Positions 1-8,409 of a stretch of DNA of 64,000 nt are shown piece by piece (within the stretch, counting starts at the first letter, position 1; every line of letters starts with the position of its first letter). The DNA is from Herbiconiux oxytropis. Its GTDB lineage: Bacteria; Actinomycetota; Actinomycetes; Actinomycetales; Microbacteriaceae. The translations under genes and the position numbers were made by a program. The stretch is taken from contig NZ_JANLCK010000002.1 of assembly GCF_024979315.1 (NCBI RefSeq), forward strand, positions 248,001 to 312,000, in the 5' to 3' direction. Under the pieces are notes generated by a model, which saw only the letters and a program-made list of their open reading frames with translations, made no database searches and was not told the DNA's origin.

Positions 1-369
1 GTCACGGCGGTGCTTCTCGCGATGGCAGTGGGCGTGCCGCTCGCCGGCTACGTCTTCGTGCTCGACGGCGTGCTCATCGGCGCGGGCGACGCCCGGTACC
101 TCGCCCTGACGGGGCTTGTGAACCTCGCGATGTACGCGCCGCTGCTGGCGGCGGTGGCGGTGGTCTTCACGCGGGGCGGGGGTGCGGATGCGGTGGGCAC
201 CGCCGACGCGCTCAGCAGCGCAGGGCCGCCGGATGCCATCGGCGGGGTCGCCGCGCTGGTCTGGCTCTGGCTCGCATTCGGCCTCGGCTACATCGGCGCC
301 CGCGCGCTCACCCTCGGCCTCCGCGCCCGCGGCTCCCGCTGGATCGTGACGGGCGCCCCCGCCGCCTGA
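1..369 (+). CDS. MATE-family efflux transporter, C-terminal part (5' truncated by window)
   Basis: Only the last ~122 residues are present; the frame is open at base 1, so the gene starts outside the window. The peptide shows two or three hydrophobic helices and the segment VLDGVLIGAGDARYL, typical of the second half of DinF-type MATE exporters, which move cationic or organic compounds out using a Na+ or H+ gradient. It ends in a basic tail (TLGLRARGSRWIVTGAPAA). The next gene is convergent, 9 bp away. Family assignment is fairly secure from this motif; substrate is unknown. Confidence 0.75.
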   Translation, partial: VTAVLLAMAVGVPLAGYVFVLDGVLIGAGDARYLALTGLVNLAMYAPLLAAVAVVFTRGGGADAVGTADALSSAGPPDAIGGVAALVWLWLAFGLGYIGARALTLGLRARGSRWIVTGAPAA

Positions 370-378
370 CGGCGCGGT

Positions 379-1191
379 TCACACGTCCAGAAGCGCCCCT
401 CGGACAGCGATGTCGACGGGCCCCGTGAAGTGGGCGGCCGCTCGGGAGGTGGCATCTGCGGCGGTGAGGCCATCGGCGAGGTGGGTGAGCACGAGATGGG
501 AAGCACGGGCCGCGGTGGCGGTGCGGCCGGCGTCTTCGGGGGTGTGGTGGGCGGGAGGGGTGCGCGACGCATCCGATCGCGTCGACGGGTCGGCTTCATA
601 GCCGCACTCCACGAGGAGGAGGTCGGCACCCTCGCCGATCTCCTCGAGGGAGAGGCACGGGGCCGAGTCACCCGAGTAGGCGAAACGGCGGGTGCCGCCG
701 GTCGTCTGGCGCTCGTCGACCGTGAGGCCGAAGGCAGGCACGCCGTGCTGCACCGGGCCCCAGGAGAGCTCGAGATCACCGAAGCGAGCGTCTCCGAAAC
801 CGCTCATCGGGCGGAAGTCGAACACCCTCGGCAGCTCGTCGACCGCGTTCGGGCCGAGGAAGGCGGCGAGCCGCTCGAGCAGGCTCTCGGGGCCGATGAG
901 AGGGATCGGTGCGACCGGGCGGAGCACCGGATCGGCGAAGCGCAGGGCGTAGTAGGCCACGAGGAGATCCGCGGAGTGATCGGCGTGACGGTGCGAGATC
1001 CAGATGGCGTCGAGTTCGGAGAGGGTGATGTGACGCTGCAGTTCGGCGAGGGTGCCGGTTCCCGCGTCGATCCAGAGAGTGGTGCGCGAGCCGGCTGCCG
1101 ACCCGTCCGTGCCGCCCCGCAGGAGGTAGCCGGAGCAGGGCTCGTCCGGGCGCGGGTACGGCGTGGCGGTTCCGAGCACGGTGAGCTGCAT
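379..1191 (-). CDS. Metallo-beta-lactamase-fold hydrolase
   Basis: 270 residues from ATG at 1191. The binuclear-metal motif HRHADH lies at residues 67-72 (WISHRHADHSADL), with further ligand candidates in YSGDSA, VECGY and the late VLTHLADG. The layout resembles the RNase Z/ElaC-like and PhnP-like small hydrolases, but substrate and function cannot be told. The reading frame stays open far upstream through the lacI gene; MQLTVLGTATPYP is the normal N-terminus of this fold, so the short start is chosen. A GAGAAT hexamer 6 nt before the ATG resembles the leaderless promoters seen elsewhere here, though it lacks the initial TA. Confidence 0.85.
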   Translation of the reverse strand: MQLTVLGTATPYPRPDEPCSGYLLRGGTDGSAAGSRTTLWIDAGTGTLAELQRHITLSELDAIWISHRHADHSADLLVAYYALRFADPVLRPVAPIPLIGPESLLERLAAFLGPNAVDELPRVFDFRPMSGFGDARFGDLELSWGPVQHGVPAFGLTVDERQTTGGTRRFAYSGDSAPCLSLEEIGEGADLLLVECGYEADPSTRSDASRTPPAHHTPEDAGRTATAARASHLVLTHLADGLTAADATSRAAAHFTGPVDIAVRGALLDV

Positions 1192-1235
1192 GCCTCGATT
1201 CTCCCAGGCGCTCCGCCGCGCCCGAGCCAGGTGAG

Positions 1236-2372
1236 TCAGGCGCGCGGCGGTGCCGTCGTCGCACCCCGGTGGAAGGTGCAGCGGAACACCACCGAACCCA
1301 CCTCCTCCCCCGCCAGCAGGGCACGCACTGCGCGGCCCGCCTCCCGGCCCTTCTCGGCGGCGGGCTGCACCATGGTGGTGAGGTCGTGGCCGGCGAGCCC
1401 CTCGATGGGCACGCCGTCGAAGCCCGTGAGGCTGAGGTCCTCGGGCACGCGCAGCCCGAGCTCGGCGGCCACCTGCAGCACCCCCACCGCCAGCAGGTCG
1501 CTCTGCGCGAGCACCGCCGTCGGGCGGACCTCGACCTCCACCCCGAGCAGGATCCGCGCGGCGCGCACCGCCTCGTCGACCGAGTTCCACCCGGACGACA
1601 CGGCCACCGCATCCGGGAACACGCGCCGCACCCCGGCCAGCCGATCCGCCGTCACGGTGGTGGTGAGCGAGGCCTCGCGCTCGGGCGTGATCAGACCGGT
1701 CTCGCGCGAGGGGTCGGTGGCGAGGCTCAGCACCCCCACCCGCCGGTGCCCCAGTTCGTGCAGGTGCCGCGCGAGGGTCTCGGATGCCTCGACGTTGTCG
1801 AGCGCCACGTCGACCCGCGCAGGCCCCGCCGGGGCGGCGGGCACCGGGTCGGCGGGCACCGGGTCGGCAGGCACTGGGTCGGCACCAGACGCGGACGCGG
1901 CGCCAGCGCCACCCTCGATCGACACCACCGGCACCCCGCGCCGCTCGAGCTCCACCACCACGCGGTCGAACACGGGCGAGCACCCCATCAGCACGGCGGC
2001 GTCGATCGCGGCCGACGCGATGCTCGACTCGACGGCGCCCGTCTCGGTGAGCAGGAGGAGTCCGTTGCTGCCGTCGCCGAGGCCGCTCGCGATGCCGTCG
2101 AGGGTCGCCACGTTCACCGGATCGCGGAACGCGCTCAGCAGCGTCTCGTCGAACACGATCCCCACGACACCCGACCGCCCCTGCCGGAGCGACCGCGCCC
2201 GCGGATCGGGCCCCGAGTAGCCCAGTTCGGCGGATGCCGCCATCACCTTCGCGCGCGTGGCTTCCGAGACGGGCCCAGCTCCGCTGAACGCGAGCGACGC
2301 GGTCGAGCGGCTGACGCCGGCGAGCCGCGCGACATCGAGCAGGGTGGCTCGTGCTTGATCGGAGGCGGACAC
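1236..2372 (-). CDS. LacI-family transcriptional regulator
   Basis: 378 residues from GTG at 2372. The N-terminal helix-turn-helix (about residues 9-30, LLDVARLAGVSRSTASLAFS) and hinge are followed by a periplasmic-binding-like effector domain (about 65-378). The gene is divergent from an MFS transporter and a perfect double palindrome lies between them, so it very likely represses both itself and the transporter in response to a transported ligand. A Pro/Ala/Asp-rich insertion made of tandem repeats sits near residue 165-180 in the effector domain. The ligand is unknown; LacI proteins usually sense sugars or nucleosides. Confidence 0.93.
   Translation of the reverse strand: MSASDQARATLLDVARLAGVSRSTASLAFSGAGPVSEATRAKVMAASAELGYSGPDPRARSLRQGRSGVVGIVFDETLLSAFRDPVNVATLDGIASGLGDGSNGLLLLTETGAVESSIASAAIDAAVLMGCSPVFDRVVVELERRGVPVVSIEGGAGAASASGADPVPADPVPADPVPAAPAGPARVDVALDNVEASETLARHLHELGHRRVGVLSLATDPSRETGLITPEREASLTTTVTADRLAGVRRVFPDAVAVSSGWNSVDEAVRAARILLGVEVEVRPTAVLAQSDLLAVGVLQVAAELGLRVPEDLSLTGFDGVPIEGLAGHDLTTMVQPAAEKGREAGRAVRALLAGEEVGSVVFRCTFHRGATTAPPRA
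1836..1880. repeat. 15-bp tandem repeat, three units, inside the lacI-type gene
   Basis: Two identical units GGCGGGCACCGGGTC (1836-1850, 1851-1865) are followed by a third with two changes (1866-1880) and a six-base partial unit. On the coding strand they encode repeated DPVPA. The repeat keeps the frame and probably expands or contracts by slippage in a loop of the effector domain. Confidence 0.85.
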
Positions 2373-2379
2373 GCTTGCT

Positions 2380-2385
2380 ACTGTA
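2380..2385 (-). promoter_or_regulatory. Leaderless -10 hexamer of the lacI-type gene
   Basis: TACAGT reading on the minus strand, 7 nt before the GTG start at 2372. No Shine-Dalgarno fits between, so transcription probably starts at the GTG. The double operator begins one base upstream and would cover the -35 region, consistent with autorepression. Confidence 0.6.
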
Positions 2386-2386
2386 G

Positions 2387-2414
2387 TCGAATCGATTCGA
2401 TCGAATCGATTCGA
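2387..2414. promoter_or_regulatory. Double palindromic operator, probable LacI-family binding site
   Basis: Two directly abutting copies of the perfect 14-bp palindrome TCGAATCGATTCGA (2387-2400 and 2401-2414) make a 28-bp perfect palindrome with a central CG-type symmetry usual for LacI-family operators. It lies between the divergent lacI-type and MFS genes, 12 bp before the MFS start codon. Assignment to the adjacent regulator is inferred from position. Confidence 0.8.
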
Positions 2415-2425
2415 TACGGAGAACC

Positions 2426-3766
2426 ATGACGGACAGCGCCCTTCCGCCCGCCCCCCACAAGAGCACCTTGACCCGCCGCCAGCTGCTCGCCTGGCGCAAC
2501 GCCCTGTTCGTGATCTTCGCGCTCAGCGGCCTCTCGCTCGCGAGCTGGGTGGCACGCCTCCCCGCCGTGCGCGACGAGCTCGGCCTCGATACCGCCGAGC
2601 TCGGCATCCTCATCTTCGCCATGTCGGCGGGCAGCGTCATCGGCCTCATCGCCGCGCCGCCCATCGTGCATCGCATCGGCGCCAAGGCCGGCATGCTGGT
2701 GGCCCTCACGGTGGTCGCCGTCGGCATCGCGGTCATCGGCGTCGGTGCCGATCTGCTCGTCTCCGCACCCGTGGTAGCCGTGGGCCTCGCCCTGGCCGGC
2801 TTCGGCAACGGATCGGTCGACGTCATGATGAACGTCGAGGGCGCCGCCGCCGAGCGCGCCATCGGCAAGACGATCCTCCCCCTCATGCACGCCTTCTTCA
2901 GTTTCGGCACCGTCACCGGCGCGGGGGTCGGCGCCCTGGCCTCCGGTCTCGGTGTCTCCGTCGCCGTGCACCTGGCCGGCATCGCCGTCGTGATCGCGGT
3001 GTGCGCGGTGCTCGCCATCCGCTTCGTGCCCCGTGGCGCCGAAACCGAGGTCGAGGCGACCACCGGAGCAGCAGCGGGCGCCGTCCGCACACCGTTCCTC
3101 CGCCGCCTCGCCGACAGCCTCTCGGTGTGGCGCGACGGCCGCCTCCTCCTGATCGGCCTCATCATGCTCGGCATGGCCTTCGCCGAGGGCTCCGCGAACG
3201 ACTGGCTCACCATCGCCGTCGTCGACGGCTACGGCCAGTCCAACACCACCGCCGCCGTGATCTTCGGCCTGTTCACCGTGTCGATGACCGCGGGCCGCGT
3301 GCTGGGCGGCCCCGTGCTCGACCGCTTCGGCCGCGTGCCCGTGCTGCGGGTGAGCGCCGCCGTCGGCGTGCTGGGCCTCGCGGCGTTCATCTTCGCCCCC
3401 GAACCGTGGATCGCCTACGTCGGCGTCGCCTTCTGGGCCATCGGATGCTCGCTCGGCTTCCCCGTGGGCATGTCGGCGGCGGCTGACACCGACGATCCGA
3501 AGCTCTCTGCGGCGCGCGTGAGCGCCGTCGCGATCATCGGCTACGTCGCGTTCCTCGTGGGCCCGCCGGTGATCGGCCTGCTCGGTCACGAGCTCGGCAT
3601 CCTGAACGCGCTCGTGCTCGTGCTGGTGCTCGTGGTGATCGCAGGGCTCGCCTCGCCGGCCGCCCGTGAGCGCGGCCGCATCCGGAGCACGACGGGCGCA
3701 GGCACGAGCACGACCAGCACGGGCACGCCGGGCACCACCTCCGGCTCAGGCCCGGCCGACGCCTGA
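2426..3766 (+). CDS. MFS transporter
   Basis: 446 residues, about 12 predicted membrane helices, starting at ATG 2426 with GGAG upstream. The N-half segment after helix 2 and the short loop NDWLTIAVVDGYG resemble the fucose-permease-like branch of the major facilitator superfamily. The C-terminal ~30 residues are a Thr/Gly/Ser-rich hydrophilic tail. It is divergently paired with a LacI-type repressor over a shared operator, so it is probably an importer or exporter induced by the repressor's ligand. Substrate cannot be read from sequence. Confidence 0.9.
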   Translation: MTDSALPPAPHKSTLTRRQLLAWRNALFVIFALSGLSLASWVARLPAVRDELGLDTAELGILIFAMSAGSVIGLIAAPPIVHRIGAKAGMLVALTVVAVGIAVIGVGADLLVSAPVVAVGLALAGFGNGSVDVMMNVEGAAAERAIGKTILPLMHAFFSFGTVTGAGVGALASGLGVSVAVHLAGIAVVIAVCAVLAIRFVPRGAETEVEATTGAAAGAVRTPFLRRLADSLSVWRDGRLLLIGLIMLGMAFAEGSANDWLTIAVVDGYGQSNTTAAVIFGLFTVSMTAGRVLGGPVLDRFGRVPVLRVSAAVGVLGLAAFIFAPEPWIAYVGVAFWAIGCSLGFPVGMSAAADTDDPKLSAARVSAVAIIGYVAFLVGPPVIGLLGHELGILNALVLVLVLVVIAGLASPAARERGRIRSTTGAGTSTTSTGTPGTTSGSGPADA

Positions 3767-3778
3767 CCCCCCGGGCGT

Positions 3779-3784
3779 TACGCT
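3779..3784 (+). promoter_or_regulatory. Leaderless -10 hexamer of nucS
   Basis: TACGCT ends 6 nt before the GTG at 3791. No Shine-Dalgarno is visible, and the spacing suggests the transcript begins at the start codon. Confidence 0.55.
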
Positions 3785-3790
3785 CTACAG

Positions 3791-4486
3791 GTGCGTCTCG
3801 TCATTGCCACCTGTTCCGTCGACTACGCCGGCCGGCTCAGCGCCCACCTCCCGCTCGCGAAGCGGCTGCTGATGCTGAAGAGCGACGGCAGCATCCTCGT
3901 GCACAGCGACGGCGGAAGCTACAAGCCGCTGAACTGGATGAGCCCGCCGTGCTCCATCACCACGCAGGAGCCCGACGCCGACCAGCTCGAAGCCGGCATC
4001 ACGGAGCTCTGGAAGGTCACCCAGAAGAAGACCGACGACGTGCTGATCGTGTCGATCCACGAGGTGCTGCACGACTCCTCGCACGAGCTCGGCATCGACC
4101 CCGGGCTCGTCAAGGACGGGGTGGAGGCGCACCTGCAGAAGCTCCTCGCCGAGCAGATCGACCTGCTCGGCGATGGCCACACCCTCGTGCGACGCGAGTA
4201 CATGACGGCCATCGGGCCGGTCGACATCCTCGCTCGCGATCAGGTCGGGGCCGCGGTGGCGGTCGAGATCAAGCGGCGGGGTGACATCGACGGCGTCGAG
4301 CAGCTCACCCGCTACCTCGAGCTGATGAACCGCGATCCCCATCTCTCTCCCGTGCGCGGTGTGTTCGCGGCACAGGAGATCAAGCCGCAGGCCCGCACCC
4401 TCGCAGAGGATCGCGGCATCCGCTGCCTCGTGCTCGACTACGACGCCATGCGCGGCCTCGACGACGCCGACTCGCGACTGTTCTGA
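3791..4486 (+). CDS. nucS: Endonuclease NucS (non-canonical mismatch repair)
   Basis: 231 residues, the usual NucS length. The N-terminal beta domain opens with [16 protein letters not shown], and the C-terminal nuclease domain contains GPVDILARD (D145), AVEIKRR (E159, K161) and EQLTRY, the PD-(D/E)XK catalytic set of the family. In actinobacteria lacking MutS/MutL, NucS cleaves mismatched DNA and supplies mismatch repair, acting with the beta clamp. Here it sits directly before an SseB-like gene and is not linked to dnaN. The start is the GTG fixed by conservation and the leaderless hexamer. Confidence 0.95.
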   Translation: MRLVIATCSVDYAGRLSAHLPLAKRLLMLKSDGSILVHSDGGSYKPLNWMSPPCSITTQEPDADQLEAGITELWKVTQKKTDDVLIVSIHEVLHDSSHELGIDPGLVKDGVEAHLQKLLAEQIDLLGDGHTLVRREYMTAIGPVDILARDQVGAAVAVEIKRRGDIDGVEQLTRYLELMNRDPHLSPVRGVFAAQEIKPQARTLAEDRGIRCLVLDYDAMRGLDDADSRLF

Positions 4487-4494
4487 CCCTCTCT

Positions 4495-4500
4495 TAGGCT
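4495..4500 (+). promoter_or_regulatory. Leaderless -10 hexamer of the SseB-like gene
   Basis: TAGGCT followed by 6 nt and the GTG at 4507, the same layout as nucS just upstream. It implies separate transcription of this gene despite the 20-bp gap. Confidence 0.55.
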
Positions 4501-4506
4501 GGTGTC

Positions 4507-4908
4507 GTGGCCTCCCGCACCCCCGCCTTCCCCAAGTCCTACGCCAACCGCCCTCTGCGGAAGGCCCTCGAGACCTTCGGCGCTCTGCCGAACCGCACCA
4601 CGCTCGACGCGCTGCTGAAGGCGATGCGCTCGGGTGGCCTCGTGGTCGACATCACGGGCACCACGGATGCGGCAGACCCCCAGGTGCGCACCCTGCTCTC
4701 CACGAGCGGCGAGCTGGTGCTTCCGCTGTTCACCTCGATCGCCGAGCTGCGGCTCGCGGTGCCGGCCGAGGCCCGGGCGGGCGCTCAGGCCATGATCCTT
4801 CCGGCTCCGGATGCGCTGGCGCTCGTGCAGACCGCGGATTTCGTGGCGGTGCAGTTCGACGTCGGCTCGCTCGGCCAGGTGATCAAGCGCGACTTCGTCG
4901 TGGCCTGA
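4507..4908 (+). CDS. SseB-family protein
   Basis: 133 residues resembling the SseB N-terminal domain: a mixed alpha/beta fold with the recognizable GELVLPLFTSIAELRLAVP strand-helix and a closing segment around KRDFVVA. No signal peptide or membrane helix is present, so it is cytosolic. The function of the actinobacterial members is not established. It follows nucS on the same strand but appears to have its own promoter. Confidence 0.7.
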   Translation: MASRTPAFPKSYANRPLRKALETFGALPNRTTLDALLKAMRSGGLVVDITGTTDAADPQVRTLLSTSGELVLPLFTSIAELRLAVPAEARAGAQAMILPAPDALALVQTADFVAVQFDVGSLGQVIKRDFVVA

Positions 4909-4921
4909 GGCGGCCCCGCGC

Positions 4922-6097
4922 TCAGCCGAGGAGCGCGAGGGCGGCGACCGCCGCCGGAACGACCACCGCGACCCCCACGAGGCCGAGCCCCATGAAGCGC
5001 GGCCACGAGATGCGCACCCCGAGCGTGGTGAGCCGCTGGTGCCAGAGCAGGGTGGCGAGCGAGGCCCATGGGGTGACGAGCGGGCCGAGGTTCACGCCGA
5101 TCAGCAGCGCCACGAGCCGCGTCGTGTCTCCCGCCGCCTGGGGTTCGAGCACGAGGTAGGCGGGGAGGTTGTTGATGGTGTTGGCGCCGAGCGCTCCGAT
5201 GGCGGCCAGGTGCAGGAGGCTGAGCGGGTCGTCGCCCGATCCGCTCACCGCCGTCAGCAGGTCTTCGAGCCCGTTCACCTGGGCCGCCTCCACGAGCACG
5301 AAGAGGCTCGCCGCGATGCCGAGCGCCTGCCAGGGCACGAGCGATGCGGTGAGCGCCGAGCGGTCGCGCACGAGGAAGGCGCCGAGCAGCAGCACGGCGG
5401 CCGCGCCCGCCACGATCGCGACCTCGAGGCCGGAGACGAGCAGCGGCAGCAGCAGGAGCACCACCACCGCGGAGTAGACGAGCAGCGGGCGATCGGTCAC
5501 CGGCGTGCGCTCGGGCAGCTCGAAGCGGCCGCGCAGCGATCGGCGGTAGACCAGGGTCAGGATGCCCGCGCTGGCGACGACCCCCACGAGCGCGGGTGCC
5601 CAGGCGGCGGCTACGAAGGCGGCGGTGCCGCCGTCGAAGCTGCGCGCGGCGAGCAGGTTGGTGAGGTTCGAGACCGGGAGGAAGAGGGAGGCGGTGTTGG
5701 CGAGCCAGACGGTCGCCAGGGCGAACGGGATCGGGGAGACACCGATGTGCAGCGCGAGCACGACCACGACGGGTGTCACGAGCACCGCGGTGGTGTCGAG
5801 CGAGAGGAAGGCGGTGCTCACGACCGCCAGGGCGATGACGAGGAGCCACAGCACGGCGACCCGACCCCGGCCCCACGCGGCCATCCGCTCGGCGAGGGCG
5901 GTGAAGACGCCGGCGGCGCTCGCGAGCTCGGCCACCACCGTGATGGCCACGACGAAGGCCAGAACGGGCGCCACCCGGGCGGCGAGCGCGGTGGCGTCCG
6001 GCCACGGAAGGGCCCCGGTGGCGACCACGACGGCCGCCGCCACCATGAGCAGCACCGTGAGCAGCGCACCTGTCCGCTGCAGAGCCTTCGCAACCAT
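4922..6097 (-). CDS. SLC13/ArsB-type membrane transporter
   Basis: 391 residues, about 11 hydrophobic segments. The half-repeat motifs STAFLSLDTTAVLVTPVVV and ANTASLFLPVSNLTNLL, mirrored later by ALGANTINNLPAYLVL, match the ion transporter superfamily that includes ArsB, NhaD and SLC13 carriers. Substrate may be arsenite, an anion or a dicarboxylate. No arsR or arsC lies nearby, so an arsenic role is unsupported. TACAGT lies 9 nt before the ATG at 6097. Confidence 0.82.
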   Translation of the reverse strand: MVAKALQRTGALLTVLLMVAAAVVVATGALPWPDATALAARVAPVLAFVVAITVVAELASAAGVFTALAERMAAWGRGRVAVLWLLVIALAVVSTAFLSLDTTAVLVTPVVVVLALHIGVSPIPFALATVWLANTASLFLPVSNLTNLLAARSFDGGTAAFVAAAWAPALVGVVASAGILTLVYRRSLRGRFELPERTPVTDRPLLVYSAVVVLLLLPLLVSGLEVAIVAGAAAVLLLGAFLVRDRSALTASLVPWQALGIAASLFVLVEAAQVNGLEDLLTAVSGSGDDPLSLLHLAAIGALGANTINNLPAYLVLEPQAAGDTTRLVALLIGVNLGPLVTPWASLATLLWHQRLTTLGVRISWPRFMGLGLVGVAVVVPAAVAALALLG

Positions 6098-6172
6098 CCT
6101 CGGGCCACTGTAGATCCTCGGCGACCGTGCTCCCCACGGTGTCCGTGATTCGGGCAGTTCGGGGGCCGACCC

Positions 6173-6178
6173 TAGGAT
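6173..6178 (+). promoter_or_regulatory. Leaderless -10 hexamer deciding the HAD start
   Basis: TAGGAT, then 7 nt, then GTG at 6186. An in-frame ATG at 6177 falls inside the hexamer and so would be outside the transcript. Confidence 0.55.
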
Positions 6179-6185
6179 GTCTCGG

Positions 6186-6857
6186 GTGACTCGTCAGAAC
6201 CCCACCAAGCCGTGGTCGTGCATCCTCTTCGATCTCGACGGCACCATCACCGACTCCGCCCCCGGCATCATCGGGCGCCTCTCGCGCACGCTCGAGGCGA
6301 TGGGCCGGCCTGTCCCGATGCCGGCGGAGCTCGTGGCGTTCGTGGGTCCGCCGATCCTCGACGGCTTCCGCGACGTCGCCTCCATGACCACCGCCGAGGC
6401 CGAGGAGGCGCTGCAGGTCTACCGTGGGCTCGCCGCCTCGGACGGACCGCAGGACGACGCGGCCGTCTACCCCGGCATGCTCGGGCTCGTGCGCGCCTTG
6501 CACGCCGCCGGCATCCCGCTCGCCCTGGCCACCTCGAAGTCGGAGGTTCAGGCGAACCGCGTGCTCGCGCACCTCGAGCTCACGGAGTGCTTCACCGTAA
6601 TCTGCGGCGCCTCGGAGGACGAGACCCGCAGCGCGAAGGCCGACGTGGTCGGCGAGGCCCTGCGACGCCTGCGCGAGCAGGACGTCGACCTCTCGAACCT
6701 CGTGATGGTCGGCGATCGCGAGCACGACGTGCACGGGGCCGCCGAGCACGGGGTGCCGGTCATCATGGTCGAGTGGGGCTACGGCTCCCCCGCAGAGTCG
6801 GTCGGCGCGATCGGCGTCGTCCACTCCGTCGACCAGCTCCGCACAGCGCTCGTGTAG
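6186..6857 (+). CDS. HAD-superfamily phosphatase (phosphoglycolate phosphatase-like)
   Basis: 223 residues. HAD motif I is FDLDGTITDS with nucleophile D16 and acid D18, motif II is LATSKS, and motif IV is MVGDREHDVHGA. A small helical cap sits between motifs I and II, as in Gph/PpaX subfamily I enzymes that dephosphorylate small phosphometabolites. The real substrate is unknown. The GTG start is preferred to the ATG three codons earlier because of the leaderless hexamer. It is divergent from the SLC13-type gene. Confidence 0.85.
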   Translation: MTRQNPTKPWSCILFDLDGTITDSAPGIIGRLSRTLEAMGRPVPMPAELVAFVGPPILDGFRDVASMTTAEAEEALQVYRGLAASDGPQDDAAVYPGMLGLVRALHAAGIPLALATSKSEVQANRVLAHLELTECFTVICGASEDETRSAKADVVGEALRRLREQDVDLSNLVMVGDREHDVHGAAEHGVPVIMVEWGYGSPAESVGAIGVVHSVDQLRTALV

Positions 6858-7125
6858 CCCGGGCGGGCGCAGCCGGCCGGTGCCGCGGCGGCACGATGCA
6901 CCGCCCGCCCGCCCGCCGCCGGCACGCACTCGCACCTCCAGACGTCCCCGCCTCCACCGTTTCGGTTCGAAACCGCACACGCAACGGCAGCCGAGCCGCA
7001 GAGAGCGTCGGATGCCGTTACGTGTGCGCTTCTGAACGCGAACGACCGTTCGGAGACGGCGTGGAAGTGGGAGCGAGAGGCGCAGTCGCAGTCGCAGCCG
7101 GAACCGCAGCGGGAGCCGGAGCCCG
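6858..7125. other. Intergenic stretch without a gene
   Basis: 268 bp between the HAD gene and the convergent surface-protein gene. No supported reading frame is seen. The right end (about 7080-7125) is a degenerate CAG/CCG hexamer repeat (GTCGCAGTCGCAGCCGG). Confidence 0.5.
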
Positions 7126-8265
7126 TCAGGCGCGGCGGCGCACGACAGTCAGCGCGACCGCGCCGGCCAGCAGCGTCAGGATGCCGAACCCGGCGAGGCG
7201 CGCACCCTCCGCACCCGTGTTCGCAAGCCCCGAGCGGCGTGCGCCGTCAGCCGTGGAGCGGCCCGCGCCCCCGGCCGGCGACCCGCCTGCCACCGACGGG
7301 CCACCGGCGGTGCCCGACGTGGGCTGCGGCGACGGCGACGGCGACGGCTGCGGCGTGGCGGTAGGCGAGGGCGTCGACGTGGGTGTGGGCGTCGGGGTCG
7401 GCACGACGACCGCCGTGGCGGCTGCGGTGAACGGCGTCACGACGGTGAGGCTCGGGGCCTCGGGGTTGCCGTTGGAGACCTGCCCCGTGATGCGCACGAC
7501 CCCGGAGAAGGTGCCCGCAGCAGTCGGGGAGAACTGCAGGTCGAGAGTCGCCGTCTGGCCCGGCAGATATCTCACGCCTGCTGTTCCGAACGACGAGCCT
7601 GCGATGCGGACTCCCGGTGCCGGGTTGCCCGACGTGTCCAGGATCGAGACCGCGCCGTTGACGAAGACGAGCGGATCGACCCCCTTCACCGCGAGCGTCA
7701 GCCGCCGGGTCGTGCTCGACCCCACCTCCACGCTGCCGAACGAGAGCGACGCCGCGCCGTCGGGCGTCGTGACGTCGAAGTGGGCGCGATCGGTGGCGAG
7801 CGCGTGCGCCGCGAAGACCAGCGTGACGCTCCCGCCGACCCCGACGACGTCGTTGTCGGCGATCGTGAGCGTGATCGGCTGCGACGACACCGTGCCGGCT
7901 GCCGGTGCTGTGTAGCGCACGGTGAGGCTGCGCCGCGAGTTGGGTGCGATCACATCACCCGCCGCGAGCGTCGTGCCCACGAGGGTGAAGGGAGCAGCGA
8001 GCGCCGAGAGCGGCGCGGGGTCGATGGTGATGCTGTCGGTCCCGTCGTTGAGGATCTCGATCGTGCGCTGCACGGTCTGGCCCTGCTTGACATAGCCGAA
8101 GTCGGGCGGGAGCCCGGGCATCGACACCGACACCTGATCGCCCGGCGCCGCGACGGCGGCCGGGACAGGCCCGGCTCCCACCGCCGCTCCCAGACCGACC
8201 CCGAGGAGCCCCGCAAGCAGGACGGAGGCGAGAAGCGATCGACGAAGACGACGGTGATGCGACAT
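7126..8265 (-). CDS. LAXTG-anchored cell-surface protein
   Basis: 379 residues from ATG 8265. A classical signal peptide with a Leu/Ala/Gly core is followed by two predicted beta-sandwich domains (about residues 40-270; phrases such as VQRTIEILNDGTDSITIDP resemble ASH/choice-of-anchor modules). A Pro/Thr/Ser linker follows (PTPTPTPTSTPSPTATPQP), then LANTG, a hydrophobic helix and the basic tail VVRRRA. This is a complete sorting signal for covalent attachment to peptidoglycan, and LAXTG is the form reported for class E sortases; one is encoded at 22746-23651. A GTG three codons upstream is possible but sits too close to GGAG. Ligand unknown. Confidence 0.85.
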   Translation of the reverse strand: MSHHRRLRRSLLASVLLAGLLGVGLGAAVGAGPVPAAVAAPGDQVSVSMPGLPPDFGYVKQGQTVQRTIEILNDGTDSITIDPAPLSALAAPFTLVGTTLAAGDVIAPNSRRSLTVRYTAPAAGTVSSQPITLTIADNDVVGVGGSVTLVFAAHALATDRAHFDVTTPDGAASLSFGSVEVGSSTTRRLTLAVKGVDPLVFVNGAVSILDTSGNPAPGVRIAGSSFGTAGVRYLPGQTATLDLQFSPTAAGTFSGVVRITGQVSNGNPEAPSLTVVTPFTAAATAVVVPTPTPTPTSTPSPTATPQPSPSPSPQPTSGTAGGPSVAGGSPAGGAGRSTADGARRSGLANTGAEGARLAGFGILTLLAGAVALTVVRRRA

Positions 8266-8397
8266 GCGCCCCACCTTCTCCGACAGCAGCCGACCGGCGT
8301 TATGAGCAATCCCTACTCATTCGCCGACCGCGGTGTGTGCAACCGGGTGGCATCCCACAGGCCACGGCACGCCCAGCCCGGCGGCATCCGGGGTTCG

Positions 8398-8403
8398 TAG
8401 AAT
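8398..8403 (+). promoter_or_regulatory. Leaderless -10 hexamer of the coiled-coil membrane protein gene
   Basis: TAGAAT followed by GCGGGG and the ATG at 8410 (6-nt spacer). It is one of nine such units in the window. Confidence 0.6.
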
Positions 8404-8409
8404 GCGGGG

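Noticed and set aside
379-3213. A 944-codon minus-strand frame joining the MBL hydrolase to sequence opposite the MFS gene
   Set aside because: The MBL fold begins at Met 1191. The upstream part runs through lacI in a different frame and shows no homology.
4922-6097. Arsenite resistance operon
   Set aside because: Only a permease-like gene is present; no arsR, arsC or arsA lies nearby.
6177-6185. ATG three codons upstream of the chosen HAD start
   Set aside because: It falls inside the TAGGAT hexamer, so it is probably not transcribed.
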